64,000 bases of DNA from Streptomyces cadmiisoli (GCF_003261055.1 NZ_CP030073.1:5208001-5272000), one strand, 5' to 3'; positions 37,578-47,620 are shown, counted from the stretch's first letter. Made by a program: numbers and translations. The notes: generated by a model from the sequence alone, not told the origin.

Positions 37578-37598
37578 GGTCTCTCCATCCTCCCGCGG

Positions 37599-39284
37599 TC
37601 AGAACGTGAACGAGAACGGGATGTAGCAGGCGGCGGCCAGGATCACGGCGCTCCAGCCCAGCAGCGCCGGTTTGCGGTACCAGGCGTCGTCGCCCTTGGC
37701 GGGCGGCTCGGCCATTCCGGGGGAGCGGGTGCCGTAGACCAGTCCCTGCAGTTCCTCCTCCGTCTTCGGCGCGGTGAACAGGGAGACGGCCACCATGACG
37801 ACCGCGCCCGCGACGAAACCGGCGATCGCGGAGACGAAGTTGGCGCCCTGGTCGGAGGGGATGTCGATGATGCCCTGCTTGTAGATGACGAAGTAGTTCA
37901 CCATCGCGGCCGTGGTGCCGGCGAGCAGTCCCCAGAAACCGGACTTCATGGACGCCCGCCGCCAGAACATGCCGATGATGAAGACGACGAACATCGGCAC
38001 GTTGAAGAAGGAGAACAGCGCCTGGAGGTAGGCCATGATGTTCGAGAACGACCGGGCGAGGAACGCCGTGCCGATCGACGCGAACACTCCGATCGCCGTG
38101 ATGAGCCGGCCGAAGCGGACGTAGTACTCGTCCTCGCGGCCCCGCACCACGTACCGCGCCCAGATGTCGGCGGTGAAGACGGTGTTGAAGGAGGACACGT
38201 TGGCCGCCATGCCCGCCATGAACGCGGCGAGCAGTCCGGTGACCGCGATGCCGAGGACACCGTTGGGGAGCAGCGCCTCCATGAGATAGGGGATGGCGTC
38301 GTTGTACTGGAGACCGGACTCGGGACTGCCGATGTTCGGTACCAGCACGGCGGCGACCAGGCCGGGGATCATCACCAGGAAGACGATGAAGATCTTCGGG
38401 AACGCGGCGATCAGCGGGGTGCGCTGGGCCGCGGACAGGTTCTTCGCGGACAGCGCGCGCTGCACCTCGGCGAAGTTGGTCGTCCAGTAGCCGAAGGAGA
38501 GGACGAAGCCGAGGCCGAGGACGATGGTGAGCCAGTTCGCGCCGAGCGGGTTGTCACTGCCGATGCCGGTGCCGCCCCAGGCGGTCATGAAGTCCGCGCC
38601 GCGGGTCTCGGTGAGGGTCTCGGACAGTCCGTCCCAGCCGCCGACCTTGCGCAGGCCGAGCACGGCGATCGGGATCAGCGCGGCGAGGATCACGAAGAAC
38701 TGGAGCACCTCGTTGTAGATCGCCGAGGACAGGCCGCCGAGGGTGATGTAGGCGAGCACGAAGAACCCGGCGACGACGATGGCCACCCATTCCGGCCATC
38801 CGAGCAGCGCCTCGACGACGATGGCGAGTGCGTAGAGGTTGACGCCGGCGATCAGGATGGCGGCGAAGGCGAACAGGATCGAACTGAGCAGGTGCGCCGC
38901 CCGGTCGAAGCGCAGCAGCAGGAACTCGGGAACCGAGCGGACCTTGGAGCCGTAGTAGAAGGGCATCATCACCAGGCCGAGGAAGACCATGGCCGGGATG
39001 GCGCCGATCCAGTACCAGTGGGTGGTGTAGACGCCGTACTGCGCGCTGTTGGCGGCCATGCCGAGGATCTCGGTGGCGCCGAGGTTGGCCGCGATGAACG
39101 CCAGGCCCGTGACCCAGGCGGGCAGGGAGCGCCCGGACAGGAAGAAGTCGAGGCTGGTCTTGACCGACCGGCGGGCGGCGAACCCGATGCCGAGGACGAC
39201 GACGAAGTAGATGCCGAGGATCGTGTAGTCGAGCCAGTTGGTGGGGAGCCGTAGCTCGGCGGCCAGGTATGTGGGGGTTTCCAT
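37599..39284 (-). CDS. sodium:solute symporter, probably for galactose or related sugar
   Basis: A 561-residue SSS-family permease with about 14 helices. GIGFAARRSVKTSLDFFLSG and WVTGLAFIAANLGATEILG (TM1-TM2 region with the sodium-site residues) and the long GLAAFMAGMAANVSSFNTVF helix (TM8, with the Ser pair of the Na2 site) are typical of the SGLT/vSGLT branch, as is the MMPFYYGSKVRSVPEFL loop. Divergent from galTEK with a shared 198-base region, so sodium-driven galactose or galactoside uptake is the likely role. The ATG at 39284 has only a weak ribosome site. Confidence 0.85.
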   Translation of the reverse strand: METPTYLAAELRLPTNWLDYTILGIYFVVVLGIGFAARRSVKTSLDFFLSGRSLPAWVTGLAFIAANLGATEILGMAANSAQYGVYTTHWYWIGAIPAMVFLGLVMMPFYYGSKVRSVPEFLLLRFDRAAHLLSSILFAFAAILIAGVNLYALAIVVEALLGWPEWVAIVVAGFFVLAYITLGGLSSAIYNEVLQFFVILAALIPIAVLGLRKVGGWDGLSETLTETRGADFMTAWGGTGIGSDNPLGANWLTIVLGLGFVLSFGYWTTNFAEVQRALSAKNLSAAQRTPLIAAFPKIFIVFLVMIPGLVAAVLVPNIGSPESGLQYNDAIPYLMEALLPNGVLGIAVTGLLAAFMAGMAANVSSFNTVFTADIWARYVVRGREDEYYVRFGRLITAIGVFASIGTAFLARSFSNIMAYLQALFSFFNVPMFVVFIIGMFWRRASMKSGFWGLLAGTTAAMVNYFVIYKQGIIDIPSDQGANFVSAIAGFVAGAVVMVAVSLFTAPKTEEELQGLVYGTRSPGMAEPPAKGDDAWYRKPALLGWSAVILAAACYIPFSFTF

Positions 39285-39482
39285 ACACGCTCGCTTCGTT
39301 GCGGGAACTGTGCCGGAACTGATTCCTGAACTGGTCCGGGGCGGAACCTACGCCTCCGCGTTCGTTCATTGAACACGTCCGATGTCGAGCTTTGATTGAT
39401 TGTGATGTTGACTGTCGTGGTGAGTTGTGTTTTGGTGTGTTGAGTTCTGTTGAATGCTTGGGTGGCTCGAATGGAGTCCGCG
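39285..39482. promoter_or_regulatory. divergent control region of the symporter and gal operon
   Basis: This stretch is markedly richer in A+T and in TG steps than its surroundings. GTTCA-T-TGAAC (39364-39374) is a perfect odd palindrome. TTGATTGATTGTGATGTTGA (39392-39411) contains TGAT/TGTGAT-type hexamer repeats, as described for the galactose-inducible galP1 promoter of the S. lividans gal operon. The galT start (39483) has GGAG 6 bases upstream. Regulator identity is not determined by sequence. Confidence 0.55.
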
Positions 39483-40544
39483 GTGAAGAAGACCTCGACC
39501 CGTCTCGCCGACGGCCGTGAGTTGATCTACTACGACCTGCGCGACGACACCGTGCGCGACGCGGTCGACCGCCGTCCGCTGGACCCGACCGTCACGACGT
39601 CGGAGATCCGCCGCGACGACCTGCTCGGCGACTCGGTCGCCATCGCCTCGCACCGCCAGGGCCGCACCTACCACCCGCCGGCCGACGAGTGCCCCCTGTG
39701 TCCGACGCGGGGCGACCGGCTGAGCGAGATCCCGGACTCGTCGTACGACGTCGTGGTCTTCGAGAACCGCTTCCCGTCGCTGGCCGGCGACTCCGGCCGC
39801 TGCGAGGTCGTCTGCTTCACCTCCGACCACAACGCCTCCTTCGCCGACCTCGGCGAGGAGCAGGCGGGCCTGGTCCTGGACGCGTGGACGGACCGGACGG
39901 CGGAGCTGTCCCATCTGCCCTCCGTGGAACAGGTGTTCTGCTTCGAGAACCGCGGTGCGGAGATCGGTGTGACACTGGGTCACCCGCACGGGCAGATCTA
40001 CGCGTACCCCTTCACCACGCCCCGCACCGCGCTGACGCTCCGCTCCGTCGCGGCCCACAAGGAGGCGACGGGCGGGGAGAACCTCTTCGACGCGGTCCTG
40101 GAGCGTGAACTCGCCGGCGAGCGGGTCGTCCTCGCGAGTGAACACTGGGTGGCGTTCGTGCCGTACGCGGCGCACTGGCCGTACGAGGTCCACCTGTACC
40201 CGCGGCGCCGGGTGCCCGACCTGCTCGGTCTGGACGACGCGGCGCGCGGCGAATTCCCGCGGGTCTATCTGGAACTCTTGAAGCGCTTCGACCGGATCTT
40301 CGGGGACGCGGAGTCGCCGACGCCGTACATCGCGGCGTGGCACCAGGCACCGTTCGGCCAGTTGGCGGAGTTCGAGGGCGTCAGCCGTGACGACTTCGCG
40401 CTCCACCTGGAGCTTTTCACCATCCGCCGTACTTCCGGCAAGCTGAAGTTCCTCGCGGGTTCCGAGTCCGGCATGAGCGTGTTCATCAACGACGTGCCGC
40501 CGGAGCGCGCGGCCGAGCGACTGCGAGAGGTAGCGAGTTCATGA
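39483..40544 (+). CDS. galT: galactose-1-phosphate uridylyltransferase
   Basis: A 353-residue HIT-superfamily enzyme exchanging UMP between UDP-glucose and galactose-1-phosphate. CPLCPTRGD provides a zinc Cys pair, [13 protein letters not shown] the nucleotide region, and [12 protein letters not shown] the active site with the uridylylated His. The late [20 protein letters not shown] and IAAWHQAPF segments complete the second HIT repeat. GTG at 39483 is chosen for GGAG at 39473-39476; a GTG/ATG farther up at 39450/39471 lacks a site. First gene of galTEK; 4-base overlap with galE. Confidence 0.94.
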   Translation: MKKTSTRLADGRELIYYDLRDDTVRDAVDRRPLDPTVTTSEIRRDDLLGDSVAIASHRQGRTYHPPADECPLCPTRGDRLSEIPDSSYDVVVFENRFPSLAGDSGRCEVVCFTSDHNASFADLGEEQAGLVLDAWTDRTAELSHLPSVEQVFCFENRGAEIGVTLGHPHGQIYAYPFTTPRTALTLRSVAAHKEATGGENLFDAVLERELAGERVVLASEHWVAFVPYAAHWPYEVHLYPRRRVPDLLGLDDAARGEFPRVYLELLKRFDRIFGDAESPTPYIAAWHQAPFGQLAEFEGVSRDDFALHLELFTIRRTSGKLKFLAGSESGMSVFINDVPPERAAERLREVASS

Positions 40545-41503
40545 GCGGGAAGTACCTGGTCACCGGTGGTGCGGGCTACGTCGGCAGTGTGGTCGCCCAG
40601 CATCTGCTGGAGGCGGGCCACGAGGTCACGGTGCTCGACGACCTCTCCACCGGCTTCCGCGAGGGCGTGCCCGCGGGCGCCGTCTTCGTCGAGGGCGACA
40701 TCCGCGACGCCGCCAAATGGCTGGACTCGTCCTACGACGCCGTCCTCCACTTCGCCGCCTCCTCCCAGGTCGGCGAGTCGGTCGTGAAGCCGGAGAAGTA
40801 CTGGGACAACAACGTCGGCGGCACGATGGCCCTGCTCGGCGCCATGCGCGAGGCGGGCGTGCGCAAGCTGGTGTTCTCCTCGACCGCGGCCACCTACGGC
40901 GAGCCGCAGGAGGTGCCGATCGTCGAGACGGCCCGCACCGCCCCGACCAACCCCTACGGCGCCTCCAAACTCGCCGTCGACCACATGATCACCGGTGAGG
41001 CGAAGGCGCACGGCCTGGGCGCGGTCTCGCTGCGCTACTTCAACGTGGCGGGCGCGTACGGCGAGTTCGGCGAGCGCCACGACCCCGAGTCGCACCTGAT
41101 CCCGCTGGTGCTCCAGGTCGCCCAGGGCAGGCGTGAGGCGATCTCGGTCTACGGCGACGACTACCCGACGCCGGACGGCACCTGCGTGCGCGACTACATC
41201 CACGTCGCCGACCTCGCCGAGGCCCACCTGCTGGCGCTGACGGCGGCGGCCCCGGGCGAGCACCTGATCTGCAACCTCGGCAACGGCAGCGGCTTCTCCG
41301 TCCGCGAGGTCGTCGAGACGGTCCGCCGGGTCACCGGCCACCCGATCCCGGAGGTCGTGGCGCCGCGCCGCGGCGGCGACCCGGCGGTCCTGGTGGCGTC
41401 CGCGGGCACGGCCCGCGAACGGCTCGGCTGGAACCCGTCCCGCACGGACCTCGCCGGGATCGTCGCGGACGCATGGGAATTCGCGCAGCGGCGCGGTCGG
41501 TAG
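40541..41503 (+). CDS. galE: UDP-glucose 4-epimerase
   Basis: A 320-residue extended [11 protein letters not shown] near the N-terminus binds [15 protein letters not shown] supplies the catalytic Ser/Thr, [12 protein letters not shown] the Tyr-Lys pair, and [26 protein letters not shown] is the GalE substrate motif. It interconverts UDP-galactose and UDP-glucose. ATG overlaps the galT stop by 4 bases. In S. lividans an internal constitutive promoter (galP2) precedes galE; I do not see a clear one here. Confidence 0.95.
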   Translation: MSGKYLVTGGAGYVGSVVAQHLLEAGHEVTVLDDLSTGFREGVPAGAVFVEGDIRDAAKWLDSSYDAVLHFAASSQVGESVVKPEKYWDNNVGGTMALLGAMREAGVRKLVFSSTAATYGEPQEVPIVETARTAPTNPYGASKLAVDHMITGEAKAHGLGAVSLRYFNVAGAYGEFGERHDPESHLIPLVLQVAQGRREAISVYGDDYPTPDGTCVRDYIHVADLAEAHLLALTAAAPGEHLICNLGNGSGFSVREVVETVRRVTGHPIPEVVAPRRGGDPAVLVASAGTARERLGWNPSRTDLAGIVADAWEFAQRRGR

Positions 41504-41552
41504 AACAGCAGCGGCGCGGTCAGTGGAACAACGGAAGGTCAGGGGTCAGGGA

Positions 41553-42728
<1,176 letters not shown>

Positions 42729-42735
42729 CGCCCCG

Positions 42736-42772
42736 GACCCGGGCCCGGACCGCGGGCCCCGGCGCCCGGGTC
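42736..42772. terminator. bidirectional terminator between galK and GNAT gene
   Basis: GACCCGGGC and GCCCGGGTC form a perfect 9-bp stem around a 19-base GC-rich loop, 8 bases after the galK stop and touching the stop of the convergent gene. Confidence 0.65.
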
Positions 42773-43247
42773 ACCGCGCCGGGCCCGGACGCCCCGGGCC
42801 CGGCGCGTCCAGCCGCTTCGTCAGCGTGAACTCCGTGATCCCCGGCGGGTAGCCGGGGATCACGCACACCACGTCGTAGCCGTGCCTGCGGTAGAAGTCC
42901 GGCGCCTGGAAGTCCCAGGTCTCCAGCCGGGACGCCGCGCAGCCCCGCTCCTGCCCGGCCACGCGCTCCGCCTCGGCCAGCAGACGCGAGCCGAGGCCCG
43001 CTCCCCGGTGGCGTTCGTCCACCCAGAGGTACGTCACGTGCAGCCAGGTCGCCCAGGTGTGGCCGACCAGTCCGCCGGCCAGGTCACCGGCGTCGTCCAG
43101 GACCCAGACGTGCAGCGGCACTTCGCGTTCGCCCGGGGTGCCCCGCAGGGCGCGCAGCACGGGCGAGGCGGCCGTGTTCGTCGCGCGGAGCCGGGAGCGG
43201 AGAAGATCGCGCCGCGACTTGTCGACTTCTGTCTCCATACGAAACAT
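42771..43247 (-). CDS. GNAT family N-acetyltransferase
   Basis: A 158-residue acetyltransferase. LWVDERHRGAGLGSRLLAEAE is the acetyl-CoA-binding motif A (RxxGxG/A), followed by LETWDFQAPDFYRRHGYDVV, the typical motif B with the Tyr near the end of the fold. The substrate is not evident. Three in-frame ATGs at 43259, 43247 and 43238 are possible; 43247 is chosen for a GGTGAG 4-5 bases upstream. A longer open frame to 43463 runs into the promoter region of the divergent regulator and is not supported. Confidence 0.82.
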   Translation of the reverse strand: MFRMETEVDKSRRDLLRSRLRATNTAASPVLRALRGTPGEREVPLHVWVLDDAGDLAGGLVGHTWATWLHVTYLWVDERHRGAGLGSRLLAEAERVAGQERGCAASRLETWDFQAPDFYRRHGYDVVCVIPGYPPGITEFTLTKRLDAPGPGRPGPAR

Positions 43248-43554
43248 GCGGCTCACCATAAACGCGCTGGACAACCAGTTCTGCAAATTGACTTCCGCTC
43301 CGGGCCCCCGCCCGTACCCTGATGAGCAGCGCCGGTGGGGGCCGGTGCTGTTCAGGGGGCGAGGCAAGTCGGGTACGACGCCCGAAGTGGGGGTAGCAGT
43401 CTCAGCACGGCGGCGGCCGTGCGGCTGCGCGGCCCCGTCCGGGGGAACGGCAGACACAGACAACCCGGGAGCGCTTCAGGCGTCGTACCCGCACCGGCCG
43501 TCGGCTCCCGACGATGAATCCCCTGCTCGTGGAGAGCTTGGGGAAGGGGGTTTC
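43248..43554. promoter_or_regulatory. divergent region with a long-range inverted repeat
   Basis: No gene is supported in these 307 bases. GGGTACGACGCC (43371-43382) and GGCGTCGTACCC (43479-43490) are a perfect 12-bp inverted repeat 96 bases apart. TTGACT at 43288-43293 and TACCCT at 43315-43320 resemble promoter hexamers but with 21-base spacing. AAGGGGG (43545-43551) is the ribosome site of the regulator gene. Confidence 0.4.
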
Positions 43555-44334
43555 GTGGTTCGCATCCGAGTCCTGGTCGTCGACGACCATCGCATCTTCG
43601 CCGAGTCCCTGGCGGCGGCCCTGGCCGCCGAGCCGGACGTGGACGTCTCCGCGGCCGGCAGCGGCCCGGCCGCACTGCGCAGTCTGGAACGCGCCGCCGC
43701 CGAGGGCCGCCGGTTCGACGTGCTGCTCGTCGACGCCGATCTGGGCGGGAACATACCCGCGGTGCGGCCCGCCGTGCCCGTGCCCGTGCAGGAGGGCGGG
43801 CTCGACGGGGTGGTGGACGGGCTCTCGCTCGTCGCCGCGGTCCGTTCGGCGCAGCCCGCGGTCCGGATCGTCGTCCTCGCCGAGAAGGACGATCCGCGGC
43901 GCGCGGCCCTCGCCCTCCAGGCGGGCGCCGGCGGGTGGGTCGCCAAGGACTGCTCGCTGTCCCGGCTGCTGACGGTGATACGCGGTGTCCTGCGCGACGA
44001 GACGCATCTGCCGCCGGCCCTGCTGACCGGGGTGCTGCGGGAACTGACCGCAGCCCGCAAGCACCGCACCGAGAGCGAGCGCCTGGTGGAGTCCCTCACG
44101 CCGCGCGAGCGCGAGGTGCTGCGGTGCATGGTCGCGGGGCTGGGGCGCAAGGCGGTCGCGGAGCGGCTGTATCTGTCGCCGCACACCGTGCGCACCCATA
44201 TGCAGAACGTCCTCGGCAAGCTCGGCGTGCATTCCACACTGGCCGCGGTCGCGCTGGCCCGGCGGGCCGGCGTGGGCCCGGTCGATCTGGGGCCCGCCGC
44301 GCAGATCAGGGCCGAGGCGAGCAACAGCGCCTGA
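43555..44334 (+). CDS. NarL/LuxR family response regulator
   Basis: A 259-residue response regulator without an adjacent kinase gene. The receiver (about 1-150) begins IRVLVVDDHRIFAESL and keeps the phospho-acceptor Asp in DVLLVDADLGG and the Lys in GWVAKD. It carries an insertion of about 25 residues after the Asp (PAVPVPVQEGGLDG), longer than usual. The LuxR helix-turn-helix is SLTPREREVLRCMVAGLGRK followed by LSPHTVRTHMQNVLGKLGVHS. It is similar in plan to the degenerate regulator on the far side of the gal genes. GTG at 43555 has AAGGGGG 3-4 bases upstream. Confidence 0.87.
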   Translation: MVRIRVLVVDDHRIFAESLAAALAAEPDVDVSAAGSGPAALRSLERAAAEGRRFDVLLVDADLGGNIPAVRPAVPVPVQEGGLDGVVDGLSLVAAVRSAQPAVRIVVLAEKDDPRRAALALQAGAGGWVAKDCSLSRLLTVIRGVLRDETHLPPALLTGVLRELTAARKHRTESERLVESLTPREREVLRCMVAGLGRKAVAERLYLSPHTVRTHMQNVLGKLGVHSTLAAVALARRAGVGPVDLGPAAQIRAEASNSA

Positions 44335-44345
44335 CCGGTACGGCA

Positions 44346-44372
44346 GAGGGGGTCCGCGCGCCGGGCCCCCTC
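44346..44372 (+). terminator. hairpin terminator after the response regulator
   Basis: GAGGGGG and CCCCCTC pair in a 7-bp stem, extended inward by CCG/CGG after one mismatch, starting 12 bases after the stop. Confidence 0.6.
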
Positions 44373-44398
44373 GGCGCCGCTGCGGGCCGCCGCCCGGA

Positions 44399-44492
44399 GC
44401 GCCGGCGCCGCGAGGCGGACCGGAACGGTCGGACGGTCCTCGTGCGCGCCGGCGCCGCGAGGCGGACCGGAACGGTCGGACGGTTCTTGTGC
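44399..44492. repeat. 47-base tandem duplication in a convergent intergenic region
   Basis: Two adjacent 47-base units (44399-44445 and 44446-44492) are identical over the first 39 bases (GCGCCGGCGCCGCGAGGCGG...) and differ by two C-to-T changes in the last eight. The array lies between the response-regulator terminator and the end of tamR. Confidence 0.9.
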
Positions 44493-44503
44493 GGTGGTGG
44501 GCG

Positions 44504-45001
44504 CTAGCCGGGGATGTTGTCGAACGGCGCGGTCAGCTGGCGCAACAGGGCCGCCAGTTCGCTGCGCTGGGCGCGGGAGAGTTCCGCGAGGATCGCCCGC
44601 TCCTGGTCCAGCAGGCCCGCCAGCGCCTGGTCGGCGCGGTCCCGGCCCACATCGGTCAGACGTACCAGCACACCGCGCCGGTCGCTGGGGTCGGGCAGAC
44701 GCTCGACCAGGCCCTTCTTCGCCAGCCGGTCGATGCGGTTGGTCATCGTGCCCGAGGTGACGAGCGTCTGGGTCAGCAGCTGCCCAGGAGAGAGCTGGTA
44801 CGGGGTGCCCGCGCGGCGCAGCGCCGTCAGGACGTCGAACTCCCAGGGCTCCAGGTTGTGCTCGGCGAACGCCAGCCGGCGTGCGCGATCCAGGTGCCGG
44901 GCCAGCCGGCTCACCCGGCTGAGCACTTCGAGCGGTTCCACGTCGAGGTCCGGGCGCTCCCGGCGCCATGCTGCGACCAGCCGATCGACCTCGTCCTCCA
45001 T
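44504..45001 (-). CDS. tamR: MarR family regulator TamR
   Basis: A 165-residue MarR repressor. The winged helix spans about residues 50-120: WEFDVLTALRRAG, then LTQTLVTSGTMTNRIDRLAKKGLVERLPDPSDRRG with the wing Asp-x-Arg. Position and divergent partner (a trans-aconitate methyltransferase) match S. coelicolor TamR, which binds citrate, cis- and trans-aconitate and isocitrate and so tracks aconitase failure under oxidative stress. No ribosome site precedes the ATG at 45001, and a TACACT hexamer ends about 9 bases upstream on this strand, so the transcript is probably leaderless. Confidence 0.85.
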   Translation of the reverse strand: MEDEVDRLVAAWRRERPDLDVEPLEVLSRVSRLARHLDRARRLAFAEHNLEPWEFDVLTALRRAGTPYQLSPGQLLTQTLVTSGTMTNRIDRLAKKGLVERLPDPSDRRGVLVRLTDVGRDRADQALAGLLDQERAILAELSRAQRSELAALLRQLTAPFDNIPG

Positions 45002-45036
45002 GGCGATCAGTGTAGTGGTTGTGTCGACATGAAGTC

Positions 45037-45057
45037 TCTTGACGTCAAGATATCTTG
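45037..45057. promoter_or_regulatory. overlapping double palindrome, TamR operator
   Basis: TCTTGACGTCAAGA (45037-45050) and CAAGATATCTTG (45046-45057) are both perfect palindromes sharing CAAGA. They lie midway between the divergent tamR and tam starts, where TamR is known to bind in S. coelicolor. Two dimers could bind on overlapping faces. Confidence 0.75.
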
Positions 45058-45104
45058 CGGGGGAAGCTGAAGCCGACCTACGGTGACTTCGAGGAAGGCC
45101 CGCC

Positions 45105-45917
45105 ATGCCCACCCCCACCTGGGACCCCGCGCAGTACCTGCGCCACGCCGACCACCGCGCCCGCCCCTTCGCCGACCTCCTGGCCCGCGTCCCGGAGCTG
45201 CCCTCCGGCCGGCCCCGGATCGCCGACCTGGGCTGCGGCCCCGGCAACGTCACCGCCCTGCTCGCCGCCCGCTGGCCCACCGCCCGCATCACCGGCCACG
45301 ACAACTCGCCCGAGATGCTCGACCGGGCCCGCGCCGGACACAAGGGCACCACCCCCGGCGGCGGCCGGCTCGACTTCGCGCACACCGACGCCCGCACCTG
45401 GACCCCCGACGAGCCGCACGACCTGATCGTCAGCAACGCCACCCTCCAGTGGGTCCCCGGACACGCCGACCGGTTCGGCGACTGGATCGGCGCGCTCAAC
45501 CCCGGCGGCACCTTCGCCTTCCAGGTCCCGGGCAACTTCGACGCCCCCAGCCACCGCCTCATGCGCGACCTGGCCCGCTCCCCGCACCGGCGGGCCCGCC
45601 TCGACGGCATCCTGCGCCACACCGACGCGGTCCTGACCCCCGAGGCCTACCTGGAACGCCTCACCGGCCTCGGCTGCGTCGTGGACGCCTGGGAGACGAC
45701 GTACATCCACCTGCTGACCGGCGAGGACCCGGTCCTCGACTGGGTGAAGGGCACCGGTCTGCGCCCGGTCCTGGCGGCACTCGCCGACGACCCGGACGCC
45801 GCACGGGAATTCGAGGACGAGTACCGGGCCGCCCTGCGCGAGGCCTACCCGCCCGGCCGGCACGGCACCCCGTTCCCGTTCCGGCGGATCTTCGCCGTGG
45901 CCGTCCGGCCCGCGTGA
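45105..45917 (+). CDS. tam: trans-aconitate 2-methyltransferase
   Basis: A 270-residue class I methyltransferase. WDPAQYLRHADHRARPFADLL is the Tam N-terminal signature, IADLGCGPGNVTALLAARWP is SAM motif I, GHDNSPEMLDRAR motif II, and SNATLQWVPGH motif IV. It methylates trans-aconitate, which inhibits aconitase, and so protects the citric acid cycle. GAAGG lies 8 bases before the ATG. Control by TamR through the palindromes upstream is expected. Confidence 0.92.
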   Translation: MPTPTWDPAQYLRHADHRARPFADLLARVPELPSGRPRIADLGCGPGNVTALLAARWPTARITGHDNSPEMLDRARAGHKGTTPGGGRLDFAHTDARTWTPDEPHDLIVSNATLQWVPGHADRFGDWIGALNPGGTFAFQVPGNFDAPSHRLMRDLARSPHRRARLDGILRHTDAVLTPEAYLERLTGLGCVVDAWETTYIHLLTGEDPVLDWVKGTGLRPVLAALADDPDAAREFEDEYRAALREAYPPGRHGTPFPFRRIFAVAVRPA

Positions 45918-45926
45918 CGGCCGCGT

Positions 45927-46604
45927 TCAGTTCTTGCGGTGCCCGATCAGCCGCGGCTTCTGCTCCAGCCCGTCCAGCCCGTGCCAGGCCAGATTCACCA
46001 GGTGCGCCGCCACCTCCGCCTTCTTCGGGCGGCGGACCTCCAGCCACCACTGGCCGGTCAGGGCGACCATGCCGACCAGGGCCTGCGCGTAGAGAGGGGC
46101 GAGCTTGCTGTCGAAACCGCGGTTCTTGAACTCGCGCCCCAGGATGTCCTCCACCTGGGTGGCGATGTCCGAGATGAGGGACGCGAAGGAACCCGTCGAC
46201 TGCGGGATGGGCGAGTCACGGACCAGGATGCGGAAACCGTCCGTGTACTCCTCGATGTAGTCCAGCAGAGCGAACGCCGCCTGTTCGCACAGTTCACGCG
46301 GGTGACCGGCGGTGAGGGAGCCGGTCACCATGTCCAGCAGCCGCCGCATCTCACGGTCCACCACCACCGCGTACAGGCCCTCCTTGCCGCCGAAGTGCTC
46401 GTACACCACCGGCTTGGACACCCCGGCCTTGGCCGCGATCTCCTCCACCGACGTGCCCTCGAACCCCTTCGCCGCGAAGAGGGTGCGACCGATCTCCAGC
46501 AGCTGCTGGCGCCGCTCCGCACCGGTCATCCGGGTGCGGCGCGTACGCCGCGGCTTGTCGTTGCTGGGGGTACTGCTGGAGTCGGTCGCCACGGCGTCAA
46601 TCAT
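45927..46604 (-). CDS. TetR family regulator co-transcribed with desaturase
   Basis: A 225-residue TetR protein. After a basic Ser/Arg-rich leader, the helix-turn-helix is at about residues 30-75 (RTLFAAKGFEGTSVEEIAAKAGVSKPVVYEHFGGKEGLYAVVVD). The ligand domain contains WWLEVRRPKKAEVAAHLVNLAWHGL. The ATG overlaps the desaturase stop by 4 bases, so both are made together. Autoregulation through the desaturase promoter, as a sensor of acyl-CoA or membrane state, is the obvious inference. Confidence 0.88.
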   Translation of the reverse strand: MIDAVATDSSSTPSNDKPRRTRRTRMTGAERRQQLLEIGRTLFAAKGFEGTSVEEIAAKAGVSKPVVYEHFGGKEGLYAVVVDREMRRLLDMVTGSLTAGHPRELCEQAAFALLDYIEEYTDGFRILVRDSPIPQSTGSFASLISDIATQVEDILGREFKNRGFDSKLAPLYAQALVGMVALTGQWWLEVRRPKKAEVAAHLVNLAWHGLDGLEQKPRLIGHRKN

Positions 46605-47620
46605 GCCGCCTCGGCGGTCTCCTTCCGGCGCCGGGAGCCGTCTTCGCCGGTGTTACGCCGCGAATCGATACGTGAGCGTGACGGCCAGCGCACGTCGTAC
46701 GCCCAGCCGGCCAGCTCGAACCAGCGGATCAGCCGCGCCGAGGAGTCGATCTGGCCGCGCTCCACACCGTGCCGCGCCGACGTCGGATCGGCGTGGTGCA
46801 GGTTGTGCCAGGACTCGCCGCACGACAGGACGGCCAGCCACCACACGTTGCCCGAGCGGTCCCGGGACTTGAACGGCCGCTTGCCGACCGCGTGGCAGAT
46901 CGAGTTGATCGACCAGGTCACGTGGTGCAGCAGCGCCACCCGCACGAGGGAACCCCAGAAGAAGCCGGTGAACGCGCCCCACCAGGACATCGTCACCAGA
47001 CCGCCGATCAGCGCCGGCAGCGCCAGCGACAGGATCGTCCACACGATGAACTGGCGGGAGATCGCCCGAAGGGTCCGGTCCTTGATCAGGTCCGGGGCGT
47101 ACTTGTCCTGCGGGGTGCGCTCCTCGTCGAACATCCATCCGATGTGCGCCCACCACAGGCCCTTCATCAGGGCCGGCACCGTCTCGCCGTAACGCCACGG
47201 GGAGTGCGGATCGCCCTCCGCGTCGGAGAACTTGTGGTGCCTTCGGTGGTCCGCCACCCAGCGCACCAGAGGCCCTTCGACCGCCATCGAACCCGCGATG
47301 GCCAGCGCGATCTTCAAGGGCCGCTTGGCCTTGAACGAACTGTGGGTGAAATGCCGGTGGAAGCCGATCGTGATGCCGTGGCAACCGAGGAAGTAGAAGA
47401 AAACCAGCAGGCCGAGGTCCAGCCAGCTCACGCCCCAGCCCCACGCCAGCGGGATCGCCGCGATCAGCGCGAGGAACGGGACGATGATGAAGAGCAGGAG
47501 GGCGAGCTGCTCGACCGAACCCTTCCGGTCGCCACCCAGAGTGGCGGGCGGATGGTCCGCGGCAGTGGCCTGGGCGGTCGCGTCCGAGGCATCGTCGATC
47601 ACATCGGAGCTCGTGGTCAT
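46601..47620 (-). CDS. membrane acyl-CoA / fatty acid desaturase
   Basis: A 339-residue integral membrane diiron desaturase of the delta-9 type. The three His boxes are HRHFTH, DHRRHHKF and ESWHNLHHADPTSARHG. Four hydrophobic stretches flank them. It introduces a double bond into acyl chains to tune membrane fluidity. ATG at 47620 has AGGGGAC about 5 bases upstream. Co-transcribed with the following TetR gene and divergent from ppc. Confidence 0.9.
   Translation of the reverse strand: MTTSSDVIDDASDATAQATAADHPPATLGGDRKGSVEQLALLLFIIVPFLALIAAIPLAWGWGVSWLDLGLLVFFYFLGCHGITIGFHRHFTHSSFKAKRPLKIALAIAGSMAVEGPLVRWVADHRRHHKFSDAEGDPHSPWRYGETVPALMKGLWWAHIGWMFDEERTPQDKYAPDLIKDRTLRAISRQFIVWTILSLALPALIGGLVTMSWWGAFTGFFWGSLVRVALLHHVTWSINSICHAVGKRPFKSRDRSGNVWWLAVLSCGESWHNLHHADPTSARHGVERGQIDSSARLIRWFELAGWAYDVRWPSRSRIDSRRNTGEDGSRRRKETAEAA

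Noticed and set aside
42771..43463. Longer GNAT frame starting at 43463
   Set aside because: The extra 72 codons are low-complexity and would lie in the divergent promoter region; a ribosome site precedes 43247.
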